This document shows, piece by piece, positions 1-8,292 of a DNA stretch of 57,267 nt. Origin of the DNA: Nitrosomonadales bacterium (GTDB taxonomy: Bacteria; Pseudomonadota; Gammaproteobacteria; Burkholderiales; Gallionellaceae); assembly GCA_016195965.1 (NCBI GenBank), contig JACPYR010000057.1:1-57267 (forward strand). The letters run 5' to 3'. The position numbers and the translations under genes were made by a program. The notes under the pieces were generated by a model that was not told the DNA's origin, did not search any database, and saw only the letters and a list, made by a program, of their open reading frames with translations. The stretch's first letter is position 1. Every line of letters starts with the position of its first letter.

Positions 1-3000
1 GAAGGCTTGCAGGAACTGGTAACCAACTTCTCTGGCACTGAAGACCTGCAGCGTGCCATGGTGCTCCGCCTCGATGGTGAAGTAATCGCTTCCAACAGGG
101 TCAGTGAACTGGAACAGTTCGTGACTGACCCGATCAGCCAGGAGCTGCTGCGAGCCAGCCCGGCCAAACATATTCTGGTTGACCAGCCCAACTTGATTGA
201 TGTGGCCATGCCGGTAATGGCAGCCGGTCGGCACATCGGCTGGGCGCGCGTGGAGATGACCCGCGATTCGGAAAATGCTGCACTGCGGCGGCTGGTTGCG
301 CTCAACCTGGCCTTTGCCCTTTTCGCCATGCTTCTGGTTGCATTGCTGGCTGCGCTGTTATCGCGCAGATTGATGCGCGGAATCAACCAACTGATGGTCG
401 CCACCAGCGAGATCAGGAGGGGACATATCGGGTCGCGCGCCCAGATTGTGCGTGATGACGAAATTGGCACATTGGCGCGCAACTTCAATCACATGCTGGA
501 CAGCCTGAGCAGCAGCGAAGCCAGGCTGCGTTCCATTATCAACGCCTCACCAGTTCCACAGGCATTGAATGATGAGCAACAACGCATCATTTTCTTAAAT
601 CCGGCCTTCTTAAATACCTTCGGATATAGCCTGGAGGACATCCCTACCCTGGCGGATTGGTGGCCCAAGGCGTACCCTGATCCGGCTTATCGCCAGTGGG
701 TAATGGAAACCTGGCAAGCAAACCATGCGCAAGCGCTGAACAATGACATGCCCTTCCATGCGCTGGAGTTGACAGTGCGCTGCAAGAACGGCGACAACAA
801 GACGGTAATGGCAAGCGCAACCGCGCTGGAACATCCCCCCGGAAGTGAACATCTGGTCGTGCTGTATGACATCACCGAACGCAAAAACAACGAAGCAAAA
901 ATCCAGCGCCTCAGCCAGCTGTATGCGGCCTTGAGCGAATGCAACCAGGCCATTGTGCGTAGCGACAACGCGGAGGCATTATTCAAGGCTATCTGCCGGA
1001 TCGTGGTGCAGTTCGGCGGCATGAAGATGGCATGGATAGGTTTGCTGGATGAAACCGGCCAACAGGTCAAGCCGGTCGCGTCATATGGCGCCAGCACCAA
1101 TTATCTCGACGACATCCTGATCTCGACCGATATCGGCAGCCCTTATGGGCACGGCCCGATAGGCACCGCCCTAAGGGAAAACAAACCGTTCTGGTGCCAG
1201 GATTTCCAGCGTGACCCCGCCACAACGCCATGGCGCAATAGTGGCGCACCGGCAAACTGGGGCGCCTCGGCGGCGCTACCGCTGCATCGCAACGGGCAAA
1301 TCATCGGGGCGCTCTCTTTATACGCAGAGGAAGCCAATGCCTTCGACGCGGCGGCGCGTGGGCTGCTAATGGAAATGTCGGTAGACATCAGTTTTGCGCT
1401 GGACAATTTCGTCCGCGAATCGCACCTGCGCCTGGCGGCGAAGGTGTTCGACAATAGCGATGAAGGCTTTATCATTACTGATGCCGACAACAAGATCATT
1501 TCCGTCAACAAGGCCATCACTACCATCACCGGCTATCAGCCTTCCGAACTCCTGGGACAGAACCCGCGCATCCTCTCGTCGGGACACCAGGGCCAAGATT
1601 TCTACCGCACCATGTGGGAAACCATCAACACCCATGGACGCTGGCAGGGCGAACTGTGGAATCGCCGTAAAGACGGCAGCCTGTACCCTGAAGGGCTGTC
1701 CATCAATCAAGTCAAGGATGCAGACGGCGCTACGACTGAATACATCGGCATCCTGAACGACATCACCCAACGCAAGCAAGCCGAACAACATATTCAGAAA
1801 CTGGCCAATTTCGACATGCTCACTGGCCTGCCCAACCGCCTGCTGCTCGACGACCGTGTCGGGCAGGCGATCGGCGCCGCTCAGCGCGATCATACCCGGC
1901 TAGCCGTGCTGTTTCTCGACCTCGATCATTTCAAAAACATCAACGATACCCTCGGACATCGTTTTGGCGATGCGCTGCTGATTGAAGTGGGCCAGCGGCT
2001 GAAATCCTCGGTGCGCGACATGGATACTGTTTCGCGCCTGGGCGGAGACGAGTTCGTGGTGGTATTGCAGGACATTGAAGCGGACGGCGTCGCGCATATC
2101 GCGACCAAGTTGCTGACCTCCGTCTCCCAGCCCTATCATATTGAGCAACACGAACTGGTGGTGACCCCCTCGATCGGCATCGCAATTTATCCCGATGACG
2201 GCGAGGATTTCGATACGCTGTACCAGCACGCCGATGTCGCGATGTATCGTGCCAAGCATGATGGCCGCAACAATTTCCGGTTTTTCACCCAGGAAATGCA
2301 GGCCCACTCCGCGCGCACGCTGCAACTGGATAACGCTCTGCGCCACGCGTTGAAACGCAACCAGTTGCAGCTACACTACCAGCCGCAATTGGCCGCCGGA
2401 GATGGTCGTGTAATCGGGATCGAAGCCTTGTTGCGCTGGCAACATCCCACGCTCGGCATGGTGTCGCCAGCCGAATTCATCCCGATTGCGGAAAGCAGCG
2501 GGCAAATCGTCGCGATCGGCGAATGGGTGCTGCGCACTGCGGTGCACCAGCTCAAGGCATGGCTGGACAGCGGACTGCCGCCGATGATCATGGCAGTCAA
2601 CATATCAGCGGTGCAGTTCCGCCATCCCGACCTGCCCGGATTGGTCACCAGGATTCTCGATGAAGCGCAGTTGCCGCCACAGTACCTGGAGCTGGAACTG
2701 ACCGAAGGTGTCGCCATGCACGACCCGCAAGGCGCCATTGCGATGATGGATAACCTGCATGCGCGCGGCGTGCGCATGTCGATCGACGACTTCGGCACCG
2801 GCTACTCGTCGCTAAGCTACCTGAAAAAATTCAAGATATACAAACTCAAGATCGACCAGTCCTTCGTGCGCGACCTCAGCGCCGACGCGGATGATAGCGC
2901 CATCATCATTGCCATCATCCAGATGGCGCGCAGCCTGGGTTTCCAGACCATCGCCGAGGGTGTGGAAACTGAATCGCAACTGGCGTTCCTGCGTGAACAG

Positions 3001-3084
3001 GGCTGCGACGAGGTGCAGGGCTACCATTTCAGCAAACCGCTGCCTGTCGAACAGCTGGAAGCATTCGTGCGAATTCGGCTTTAG
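1..3084 (+). CDS. Sensor diguanylate cyclase/phosphodiesterase (HAMP-PAS-GAF-PAS-GGDEF-EAL), 5' partial
   Basis: A membrane-anchored c-di-GMP turnover enzyme. The frame is open from the first base, so the true start lies outside the window. Counting from the window edge, a periplasmic piece leads to a membrane helix (about 98-122), HAMP (about 125-178), PAS (about 185-300), GAF (about 315-475), a second PAS (about 480-600), GGDEF (about 605-765) and EAL (about 780 to the end). The GGDEF motif is intact (RLGGDEF) and has an RxxD inhibitory site (RDMD) five residues before it. The EAL half keeps EALLR, the ELTEG stretch, DDFGTGYSS and IAEGVE, so both activities look possible. Which one dominates cannot be read from sequence. 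apaG follows 65 bp downstream. Confidence 0.95.
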   Translation, partial: EGLQELVTNFSGTEDLQRAMVLRLDGEVIASNRVSELEQFVTDPISQELLRASPAKHILVDQPNLIDVAMPVMAAGRHIGWARVEMTRDSENAALRRLVALNLAFALFAMLLVALLAALLSRRLMRGINQLMVATSEIRRGHIGSRAQIVRDDEIGTLARNFNHMLDSLSSSEARLRSIINASPVPQALNDEQQRIIFLNPAFLNTFGYSLEDIPTLADWWPKAYPDPAYRQWVMETWQANHAQALNNDMPFHALELTVRCKNGDNKTVMASATALEHPPGSEHLVVLYDITERKNNEAKIQRLSQLYAALSECNQAIVRSDNAEALFKAICRIVVQFGGMKMAWIGLLDETGQQVKPVASYGASTNYLDDILISTDIGSPYGHGPIGTALRENKPFWCQDFQRDPATTPWRNSGAPANWGASAALPLHRNGQIIGALSLYAEEANAFDAAARGLLMEMSVDISFALDNFVRESHLRLAAKVFDNSDEGFIITDADNKIISVNKAITTITGYQPSELLGQNPRILSSGHQGQDFYRTMWETINTHGRWQGELWNRRKDGSLYPEGLSINQVKDADGATTEYIGILNDITQRKQAEQHIQKLANFDMLTGLPNRLLLDDRVGQAIGAAQRDHTRLAVLFLDLDHFKNINDTLGHRFGDALLIEVGQRLKSSVRDMDTVSRLGGDEFVVVLQDIEADGVAHIATKLLTSVSQPYHIEQHELVVTPSIGIAIYPDDGEDFDTLYQHADVAMYRAKHDGRNNFRFFTQEMQAHSARTLQLDNALRHALKRNQLQLHYQPQLAAGDGRVIGIEALLRWQHPTLGMVSPAEFIPIAESSGQIVAIGEWVLRTAVHQLKAWLDSGLPPMIMAVNISAVQFRHPDLPGLVTRILDEAQLPPQYLELELTEGVAMHDPQGAIAMMDNLHARGVRMSIDDFGTGYSSLSYLKKFKIYKLKIDQSFVRDLSADADDSAIIIAIIQMARSLGFQTIAEGVETESQLAFLREQGCDEVQGYHFSKPLPVEQLEAFVRIRL

Positions 3085-3148
3085 CAGCCATGGTGAAAAG
3101 TCATGCAACCCGGAGAGCCCCTTGCGACATCGGCAAAAATCGGTTCAA

Positions 3149-3541
3149 ATGCCGCGCATGGAAGAAATCGATCAACATGGTATCGTGATACAGACGCAGG
3201 TCAATTACCTGCCTGAGCAATCCGATGAATCGGGCGACCGCTTCGTGTTTTCCTATACCATCTCCATTACCAATCTCGGCCATACCTCCGCCAAGCTGCT
3301 CAGCCGCCACTGGATCATCACCGACGCCCTCAACCATGTGCAGGAAGTGCGCGGCCAGGGCGTAGTGGGCGAACAACCGTTGCTGAAACCGAGCCAGAGT
3401 TTCGAATATACCAGCGGCACCGTGCTGACCACTCAGGTCGGCACGATGAGAGGCAGTTACCAGATGCAGGATGAAAACGGCAGGCAGTTTGACGTTGAAA
3501 TACCCCAATTTGTATTGAGTGTTCCCCGTGTTTTGCATTAG
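3149..3541 (+). CDS. apaG: ApaG family protein
   Basis: A small beta-sandwich protein of the ApaG family (fibronectin-III-like fold), often annotated as a Co2+/Mg2+ efflux-associated protein though its biochemical role is poorly settled. It is 130 aa if the ATG at 3149 is used. A second ATG at 3158 would give 127 aa, closer to the usual length. Neither has a convincing Shine-Dalgarno, so the start is uncertain. Recognisable family features are the central NLG...SRHWIITDA segment and the EGVVGEQP-like loop (here QGVVGEQPLLKPS), followed by YTSGT and the terminal FVLSVPRVLH. Its 3' end overlaps only untranslated sequence before mltA. Confidence 0.9.
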   Translation: MPRMEEIDQHGIVIQTQVNYLPEQSDESGDRFVFSYTISITNLGHTSAKLLSRHWIITDALNHVQEVRGQGVVGEQPLLKPSQSFEYTSGTVLTTQVGTMRGSYQMQDENGRQFDVEIPQFVLSVPRVLH

Positions 3542-3611
3542 CAGATTGACGATTAACGCTATAGCGGCAACTTATCCCCACAGCACAACCACTTCAGCAC
3601 GGCGCTGGCTG

Positions 3612-4778
3612 ATGTTGCGATCCGCACTGTTGCCCCTGATCTTGCTGGCGGCTTGCACCACGCCCAAGCCGCCAGCGCCCGCCTCTTCCAGCATGCCCCC
3701 CGCATCCGCCATTGCGCCCCCTTATGCCCCGTTCGCGGTCAGCAAATGGGAGATGTTGCCGGATTGGCAAACGGTCGATTTACAGCCGACCTGGGGGGCT
3801 TTTACGCAAAGCTGCAACGCGCTGAAGAACAAGCCCAGCTGGCAAATCATCTGCGCGCGCGCCAATGAATTGACGCAGCCCGACAACAATTCCCTGCGCG
3901 CTTTTTTCGAGCAGGGCTTTACTCCCTACCAGGTTTACAACCCGGATGGCTCGTCCCAGGGTTTGATCACCGGATACTATGAGCCGAAGCTTTACGGCAG
4001 CCGCGTCAAAACCGCGCGCTTCCGTTATCCGCTGTACGGCCCGCCGGATGACCTGCTGACGATAGACTTGAGCGAGCTCTATCCGCAGTTGAAAGACTTG
4101 CGTTTGCGCGGTCGGCTGCAAGGCAATCGCGTCGTGCCTTATTACAATCGCGGCGAGATCGACAACGGCAAGGCGCCGCTGCAAGGCCGCGAATTATTCT
4201 GGGTAGACAACGCGGTCGACTTGTTCTTCCTGCAAATACAGGGATCGGGGCGCATCGAATTGCCGGACGGCACGCTGGTGAAAGTCGGTTACGCCGAACA
4301 GAACGGGCATCCGTATAACTCCATCGGCAAGAAACTGGTCGATATGGGCGCGTTCAAGCTCGAAGAGTCCTCAATGCAGAACATCAAGCTGTGGGCGGAA
4401 AAAAATCCCGATAAGCTGCTCGGCCTGCTGGAACAAAATCCAAGCTACGTGTTTTTCCGCGAATTACCCAACACGCTTCCCGCGCCACTGGGCGCCCTGG
4501 GCGTGCCGCTGACCAACGAATACAGCCTGGCGGTGGATACGCGCACTATCCCGCTGGGCGCGCCGGTATTTCTCTCTACCACCTACCCCAACACCGCCGC
4601 ACCGCTGAACCGCCTGATGCTGGCGCAGGATACCGGCGGCGCAATCAAGGGCGCGGTGCGCGGCGACTTCTTCTGGGGCTTTGGCGAACAGGCCGGAACC
4701 CAGGCCGGACGCATGAAGCAGAGCGGCCAGATGTGGGTGCTGTTCCCCAAGGGCGCCGAGCCGGTTCTTCGACCGTAG
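3612..4778 (+). CDS. mltA: Membrane-bound lytic murein transglycosylase A
   Basis: An outer-membrane lipoprotein that cleaves the MurNAc-GlcNAc bond of peptidoglycan, forming 1,6-anhydro-MurNAc. It has 388 aa. The ATG at 3612 is chosen because it puts a lipoprotein signal at the N terminus (LILLAAC, lipidated Cys 15); an upstream in-frame extension has no sense as a signal. The MltA barrel carries GYYEP near residue 121. The C-terminal 3D domain has VDTRTIPLGAPVFL and AQDTGGAIKG, with the likely catalytic Asp at about residue 340. The last 37 codons lie in a perfect 111-bp repeat found again at 7229. Here the protein ends VLRP, while the distal copy ends VLKP, so this gene's tail was probably replaced or copied when the downstream insert arrived. 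Confidence 0.95.
   Translation: MLRSALLPLILLAACTTPKPPAPASSSMPPASAIAPPYAPFAVSKWEMLPDWQTVDLQPTWGAFTQSCNALKNKPSWQIICARANELTQPDNNSLRAFFEQGFTPYQVYNPDGSSQGLITGYYEPKLYGSRVKTARFRYPLYGPPDDLLTIDLSELYPQLKDLRLRGRLQGNRVVPYYNRGEIDNGKAPLQGRELFWVDNAVDLFFLQIQGSGRIELPDGTLVKVGYAEQNGHPYNSIGKKLVDMGAFKLEESSMQNIKLWAEKNPDKLLGLLEQNPSYVFFRELPNTLPAPLGALGVPLTNEYSLAVDTRTIPLGAPVFLSTTYPNTAAPLNRLMLAQDTGGAIKGAVRGDFFWGFGEQAGTQAGRMKQSGQMWVLFPKGAEPVLRP
4658..4768 (+). repeat. Left copy of 111-bp perfect direct repeat (mltA 3' end)
   Basis: Identical base for base to 7229-7339 (offset 2571). It codes for the last part of the MltA 3D domain. Identity stops abruptly at both edges: 4657 T versus 7228 G, and 4769 T versus 7340 C. 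The two copies flank the M15-peptidase/secreted-protein insert, like the borders of a Campbell-type or site-specific integration. Confidence 0.95.
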
Positions 4779-4889
4779 CCGCTTTATCATTCCCGCTAGA
4801 CAGCGCCCTTGACGCATCGAACCGCGTGCAACACTTATGCCGCGCCCAAAAATGCAGAACGCATAATTCACGTAATTTTTATAAGGCTA

Positions 4890-4917
4890 TTGACAGCCAG
4901 TTCGAATACATGAAATA
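4890..4917 (+). promoter_or_regulatory. Candidate sigma-70 promoter for the insert genes
   Basis: An exact TTGACA at 4890-4895 is followed at about 16-17 bp by a poor -10 (GAAATA/AAATAG). It lies in the otherwise featureless 263-bp stretch between mltA and the peptidase gene. Only the -35 is convincing. Confidence 0.25.
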
Positions 4918-5041
4918 GTGCGCGTCCGCTTGGGCGAAATCCATTCGCAGTCCTCTCCAAGCTCGCATCTGCAACGCAGCAGCATCGAAACACGCCTTGA
5001 TACGCATCAACTAACGTTGTTTGAACGATCAGGAGAAAACG

Positions 5042-6265
5042 ATGAATACGCTAGCACTCGATGCAATAAGACTATTCCGCTCTGCCCTGCATGCCATTGC
5101 ACTATATCTTTCGATCATCATGATCGCATCGATGACAATTGCTAAACCGGCTAATGCTGAAGGTACCGTTACGCCTGTTGCCACCCTATCATTTTTTGTA
5201 AATGGAATAGCTTATAGTTCTAGGGCTGATGCGTGTCAGGGCTATGCTAATTTTGTAAATGCTAGATTGGCACAGTGCCCGTACGGTTCTGCTTATTACT
5301 GTTATTCCGGTTATTTAGCTTGGCAATCTACAACTCAAAGCAAAGTTAATCTTTCTAACAACTATTGTCAGTGGGGGCGCTTTGAGAAGCTCTTTTCGGC
5401 AATTGGTGTGCCGGATACCATCACGTTTTATGACATGGTTTATATTCCAAGCAGCATTACATGTCCTAAAAATTCAACTGGCACGACAACGTGTACCTGT
5501 ACTGCACCCTATGTGCCTGACGCCACCGCAACAAGCTGTGTCCCTGCCGCCTGCCCTGCACATGCGTCCCGTGCCACCCCATCTGCGCCTTGTGCCTGCG
5601 AAACGGGCTATCAGCTCAATGCCGCAGGGACGAGCTGCGTTTCCATCTGCCCGATTGATCCGCTTCCCAGTCCGCCCCCACCATTTGATGATGCGTGCTC
5701 GAACTCTCTGGAAAAAGGTAATGGGGTTGATGTCGACAACGCTTGCCCGAATTTGTTGTCACCCGAAATGAAAGCTGGCTCCGTCTGTTTGGCTAATAAA
5801 ATTAATAAACTTGCTCTTCCCGTCCCATATACCGGCTCAAGTGCCACCGTCAGGACTGCGGCATACCAGAATCACCTGTTGGCCGTATGGAATAAATTGA
5901 TTGAAATCGAAGACAAGAAACTGACGGATACACAAAAATTAGCGTGCGCATCCGTCATTACGGATGTGGGTAACGAAATGGCGTGGCACGGTTTAGATGC
6001 ACCACCTTCAAAAAAAGGGAACCAAGCACCTCACGTACTAGGCAATGCACTAGACATACCTATGGACGTGGTCAATGCGATGATAACGAAGGTAACCACA
6101 CCTCCTACTATTTCTAAATTGTGTTTAATTTGTACCCCTGTCATGTTGCCTGCTAGCGATGTTCAGGATTACATTAACAGTGCGACGGCAAACCCACCTG
6201 CTTGTAACTTGCGTTGGGGAGGAAGATTTAAACATTATGACCCTGTTCACTTTCAGCTACCCTAA
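5042..6265 (+). CDS. Secreted Cys-rich protein with M15-type (VanY/M15_4-like) peptidase domain
   Basis: A probable periplasmic or secreted zinc peptidase acting on peptidoglycan stem peptides (inference from family). It has 407 aa. The ATG at 5042 is preferred over an upstream TTG because AGGAG sits just before it. A signal peptide ends near PANA/EG (about residue 40). Residues about 130-210 are dense in cysteine (CTCTAP, CACETGYQ, CPIDP) and resemble EGF-like modules. A Pro-rich linker follows. The C-terminal domain has the M15 zinc pattern H331-x6-D338 in HVLGNALDIP, and D400-x-x-H403 in DPVHFQL. Base composition is lower in G+C than the flanks (about 43-48% in two 60-base lines counted). 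It is co-oriented with the next gene, 17 bp away, inside a repeat-bounded insert adjoining another murein hydrolase. Confidence 0.75.
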   Translation: MNTLALDAIRLFRSALHAIALYLSIIMIASMTIAKPANAEGTVTPVATLSFFVNGIAYSSRADACQGYANFVNARLAQCPYGSAYYCYSGYLAWQSTTQSKVNLSNNYCQWGRFEKLFSAIGVPDTITFYDMVYIPSSITCPKNSTGTTTCTCTAPYVPDATATSCVPAACPAHASRATPSAPCACETGYQLNAAGTSCVSICPIDPLPSPPPPFDDACSNSLEKGNGVDVDNACPNLLSPEMKAGSVCLANKINKLALPVPYTGSSATVRTAAYQNHLLAVWNKLIEIEDKKLTDTQKLACASVITDVGNEMAWHGLDAPPSKKGNQAPHVLGNALDIPMDVVNAMITKVTTPPTISKLCLICTPVMLPASDVQDYINSATANPPACNLRWGGRFKHYDPVHFQLP

Positions 6266-6282
6266 AATCAAGGAGACGCACA

Positions 6283-7227
6283 ATGAACCATCTTCTCTTC
6301 CGCTTCATTGCAATCCTCTCGTTGTTAGTCAACGCAGGGGGTTCGGTATACGCCCAGACGCCGTCTACTGATATACGCGTGCGGGTTTATGGCGTCCACT
6401 ATGGCGGGAACATCATCTACAACTACAAGGTGATCAATAACGGCAATATGCCGTTCAACAATTTCACGATAGGCAGCGAGTTCGATAGTACCGAAGCTGA
6501 TGAATACCCCCAGCTCACCCGGCTGCCGTTGGGCTGGGCTTATGGCCGTACCAGTGAGACCGGTACAGCCATCATCCTCGCGCCGGGCAGCACCAGTCAA
6601 CCAGCGTACTGGACTTCACGAGTGTTTGGTCAGCAGGAAACCGCTAACTATTACTTAAAATGGCATACTCCGTGGGGCGATAACAATAAATTAAATATTA
6701 TTAACCCAGGACAAACCCTCGCGGGTTTCAGCGTGACGGTTCCTCTGGTAGATAACAAGCTTTCTCTGCCAATTGTCACAGGCAAACCCCTATTCACAGG
6801 CCCGGACGAAATGTATATCAAGGGCAGTTTCAAGGTGGGATTCGGTTCAGGGAAAGATTTTTGGGGCACGCTGGAAAGCCTCGACATCACTCCACCCACA
6901 CTCTCGGTAACACTGAGCCCCGCCACGTTCTGGCCGCCGAACGACAAGCTGGTACCCGTCACTGCCACCGTTACGGTGAAAGATGACTACGACCCGCAGC
7001 CCGAGATCAAACTCGAATCGATCACCGCGAACGAAGTGCTGGATATCAATGATGCCAAGGATGTATTGCCCGGAACCGATGACCGGCAATTCCAGCTCAA
7101 AGCCAAACGTGCGGGAACCAACCTAGCCGGACGTATTTACACCGTCACCTATTCCGCCACCGATGGCTCAGGCAACAAAGCCACCGCCAGCGCCACCGTG
7201 ACTGTGCCGCACAACCAAGAGAAGTAA
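6283..7227 (+). CDS. Secreted protein with C-terminal Ig-like/HYR-like domain, function unknown
   Basis: An exported protein of 314 aa without a recognised enzymatic motif. The start is supported by AAGGAG a few bases upstream. The signal peptide is clear (hydrophobic to about residue 22, cleavage near VYA/QT). Residues about 25-200 are a beta-rich region with many Asn/Tyr/Thr (YNYKVINNGNMPFNNF). Residues about 205-310 look like an immunoglobulin-like or HYR domain: DITPPTLSVTLSP, then VTVKDDYDPQP, ending YSATDGSGNKATASATVTV. That ending is typical of adhesion or surface proteins. It probably shares a transcript with the peptidase. Its stop codon ends one base before the right 111-bp repeat, so the insert boundary coincides with the gene end. 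Confidence 0.7.
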   Translation: MNHLLFRFIAILSLLVNAGGSVYAQTPSTDIRVRVYGVHYGGNIIYNYKVINNGNMPFNNFTIGSEFDSTEADEYPQLTRLPLGWAYGRTSETGTAIILAPGSTSQPAYWTSRVFGQQETANYYLKWHTPWGDNNKLNIINPGQTLAGFSVTVPLVDNKLSLPIVTGKPLFTGPDEMYIKGSFKVGFGSGKDFWGTLESLDITPPTLSVTLSPATFWPPNDKLVPVTATVTVKDDYDPQPEIKLESITANEVLDINDAKDVLPGTDDRQFQLKAKRAGTNLAGRIYTVTYSATDGSGNKATASATVTVPHNQEK

Positions 7228-7228
7228 G

Positions 7229-7349
7229 GCGCGGCGACTTCTTCTGGGGCTTTGGCGAACAGGCCGGAACCCAGGCCGGACGCATGAAGCAGAGCGGCCA
7301 GATGTGGGTGCTGTTCCCCAAGGGCGCCGAGCCGGTTCTCAAACCATAA
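7229..7349 (+). pseudogene. Right 111-bp repeat copy: detached 3' end of mltA
   Basis: Positions 7229-7339 repeat 4658-4768 perfectly. The same reading frame continues to L-K-P and a TAA at 7347-7349. This is a headless mltA tail with no start of its own, presumably the original gene end displaced by the insert, since it joins the next chromosomal genes. The variant last codons (AAA CCA TAA here, CGA CCG TAG in the intact gene) mark where the copies diverge. Confidence 0.9.
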
Positions 7350-7378
7350 CCTGAAAGAAACACTGGCTGAAATTGCGA

Positions 7379-8287
7379 TCAGCCGACGTTGACGCTGTTG
7401 CCCCCGTCGAGTTGGGCCGCGCGCAATTTCTGGCTGGTCAGGCCGATGAGTTGTTCGGTGGTTTCCTTGCCTGGCAGGCGCTGGATGCCGCCTATGCTGA
7501 CGGTGACCACGCCGTGAGGAGAATCAAGGTGAGGAATATTGAGCAGCAGTACCCGTTCGCAGAGTTGCTGGGTGTGCTGATGCAAACCCTCCCGATTGGA
7601 TGAAAACGACACCACGGCAAACTCCTCTGCGCTGTATCGGGCCACGCAATCTGACGTCCGAACAAATGATTTCGCGACGCAACCGCCCACCTTGCGCAGA
7701 CACTCGTCCCTGGCCTCCACCCCGTATCGTTCGCTGTAGGGTTTGAAATAATCCAGCTCGATCAGCACCACCGACAATTCGCTGTGTATGCGTTTCGCGA
7801 TGGACAGCAAATTGGCAAAGCGCTCATCGAAGTGATGGCGATTACTGATCCCGATCAACGGGTCGATATTGGTCAGCGTGTTCAACTGCTGCTCGAGCTG
7901 GATTCGGGCTGTCACGTCTTTCTGGATGCCGATAAAATGCGTGAGCGTGCCGTCGTCGCCGTGCACCGGCGTGATGCTGAGCTCATTCCAGTACATCGAG
8001 CCGTCTTTGCGGCTATTGCGCAGCGTAGCTACGCAACCCTCGCCATCGGCAAGCGCGGCATGAATGACTGCAAGCTCGGACTGATGGTTGTCGCTGGCCT
8101 GAAACACCCGAAAATTTTTGCCTACCGCCTCTGCAGAGGTATAGCCGGTAAGTTTTTCAAAGCCATGATTGACATAAATCAATGGAAAGCCATTTTCCCG
8201 GGCGTCGATGATAACGAGGCCGTCATGCGACGCATCGATGGCCTTAAGCAGCAGATGCTGCGGGATTTTTTCGGCAGCCGTCGCCAT
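7379..8287 (-). CDS. LOV-like PAS / degenerate GGDEF protein
   Basis: A cytosolic signalling protein of 302 aa. Residues about 12-128 match the LOV subclass of PAS domains closely (YVNHGFEKLTGY, NSRKDGSMYWNEL, HFIGIQKDVT). The flavin-adduct cysteine position of the LOV NCRFLQ motif reads NFRVFQ, so Cys is replaced by Phe. The C-terminal GGDEF domain (about 140-300) has SAEEF in place of GG(D/E)EF but keeps the RxxD inhibitory site (RTSD) five residues upstream. That suggests c-di-GMP binding rather than synthesis (inference). It starts 5 bp after dsbC on the same strand and is probably cotranscribed with it. It is not photoactive by cysteinyl adduct; redox sensing is possible but unproven. 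Confidence 0.85.
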   Translation of the reverse strand: MATAAEKIPQHLLLKAIDASHDGLVIIDARENGFPLIYVNHGFEKLTGYTSAEAVGKNFRVFQASDNHQSELAVIHAALADGEGCVATLRNSRKDGSMYWNELSITPVHGDDGTLTHFIGIQKDVTARIQLEQQLNTLTNIDPLIGISNRHHFDERFANLLSIAKRIHSELSVVLIELDYFKPYSERYGVEARDECLRKVGGCVAKSFVRTSDCVARYSAEEFAVVSFSSNREGLHQHTQQLCERVLLLNIPHLDSPHGVVTVSIGGIQRLPGKETTEQLIGLTSQKLRAAQLDGGNSVNVG

Positions 8288-8292
8288 ACGAG

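Noticed and set aside
4658..7339. Insertion sequence or integron at mltA
   Set aside because: No transposase, integrase, or terminal inverted repeats seen; only long direct repeats, so the mechanism is left open.
7229..7349. Independent small gene
   Set aside because: It is the duplicated mltA tail without a start codon or ribosome site.
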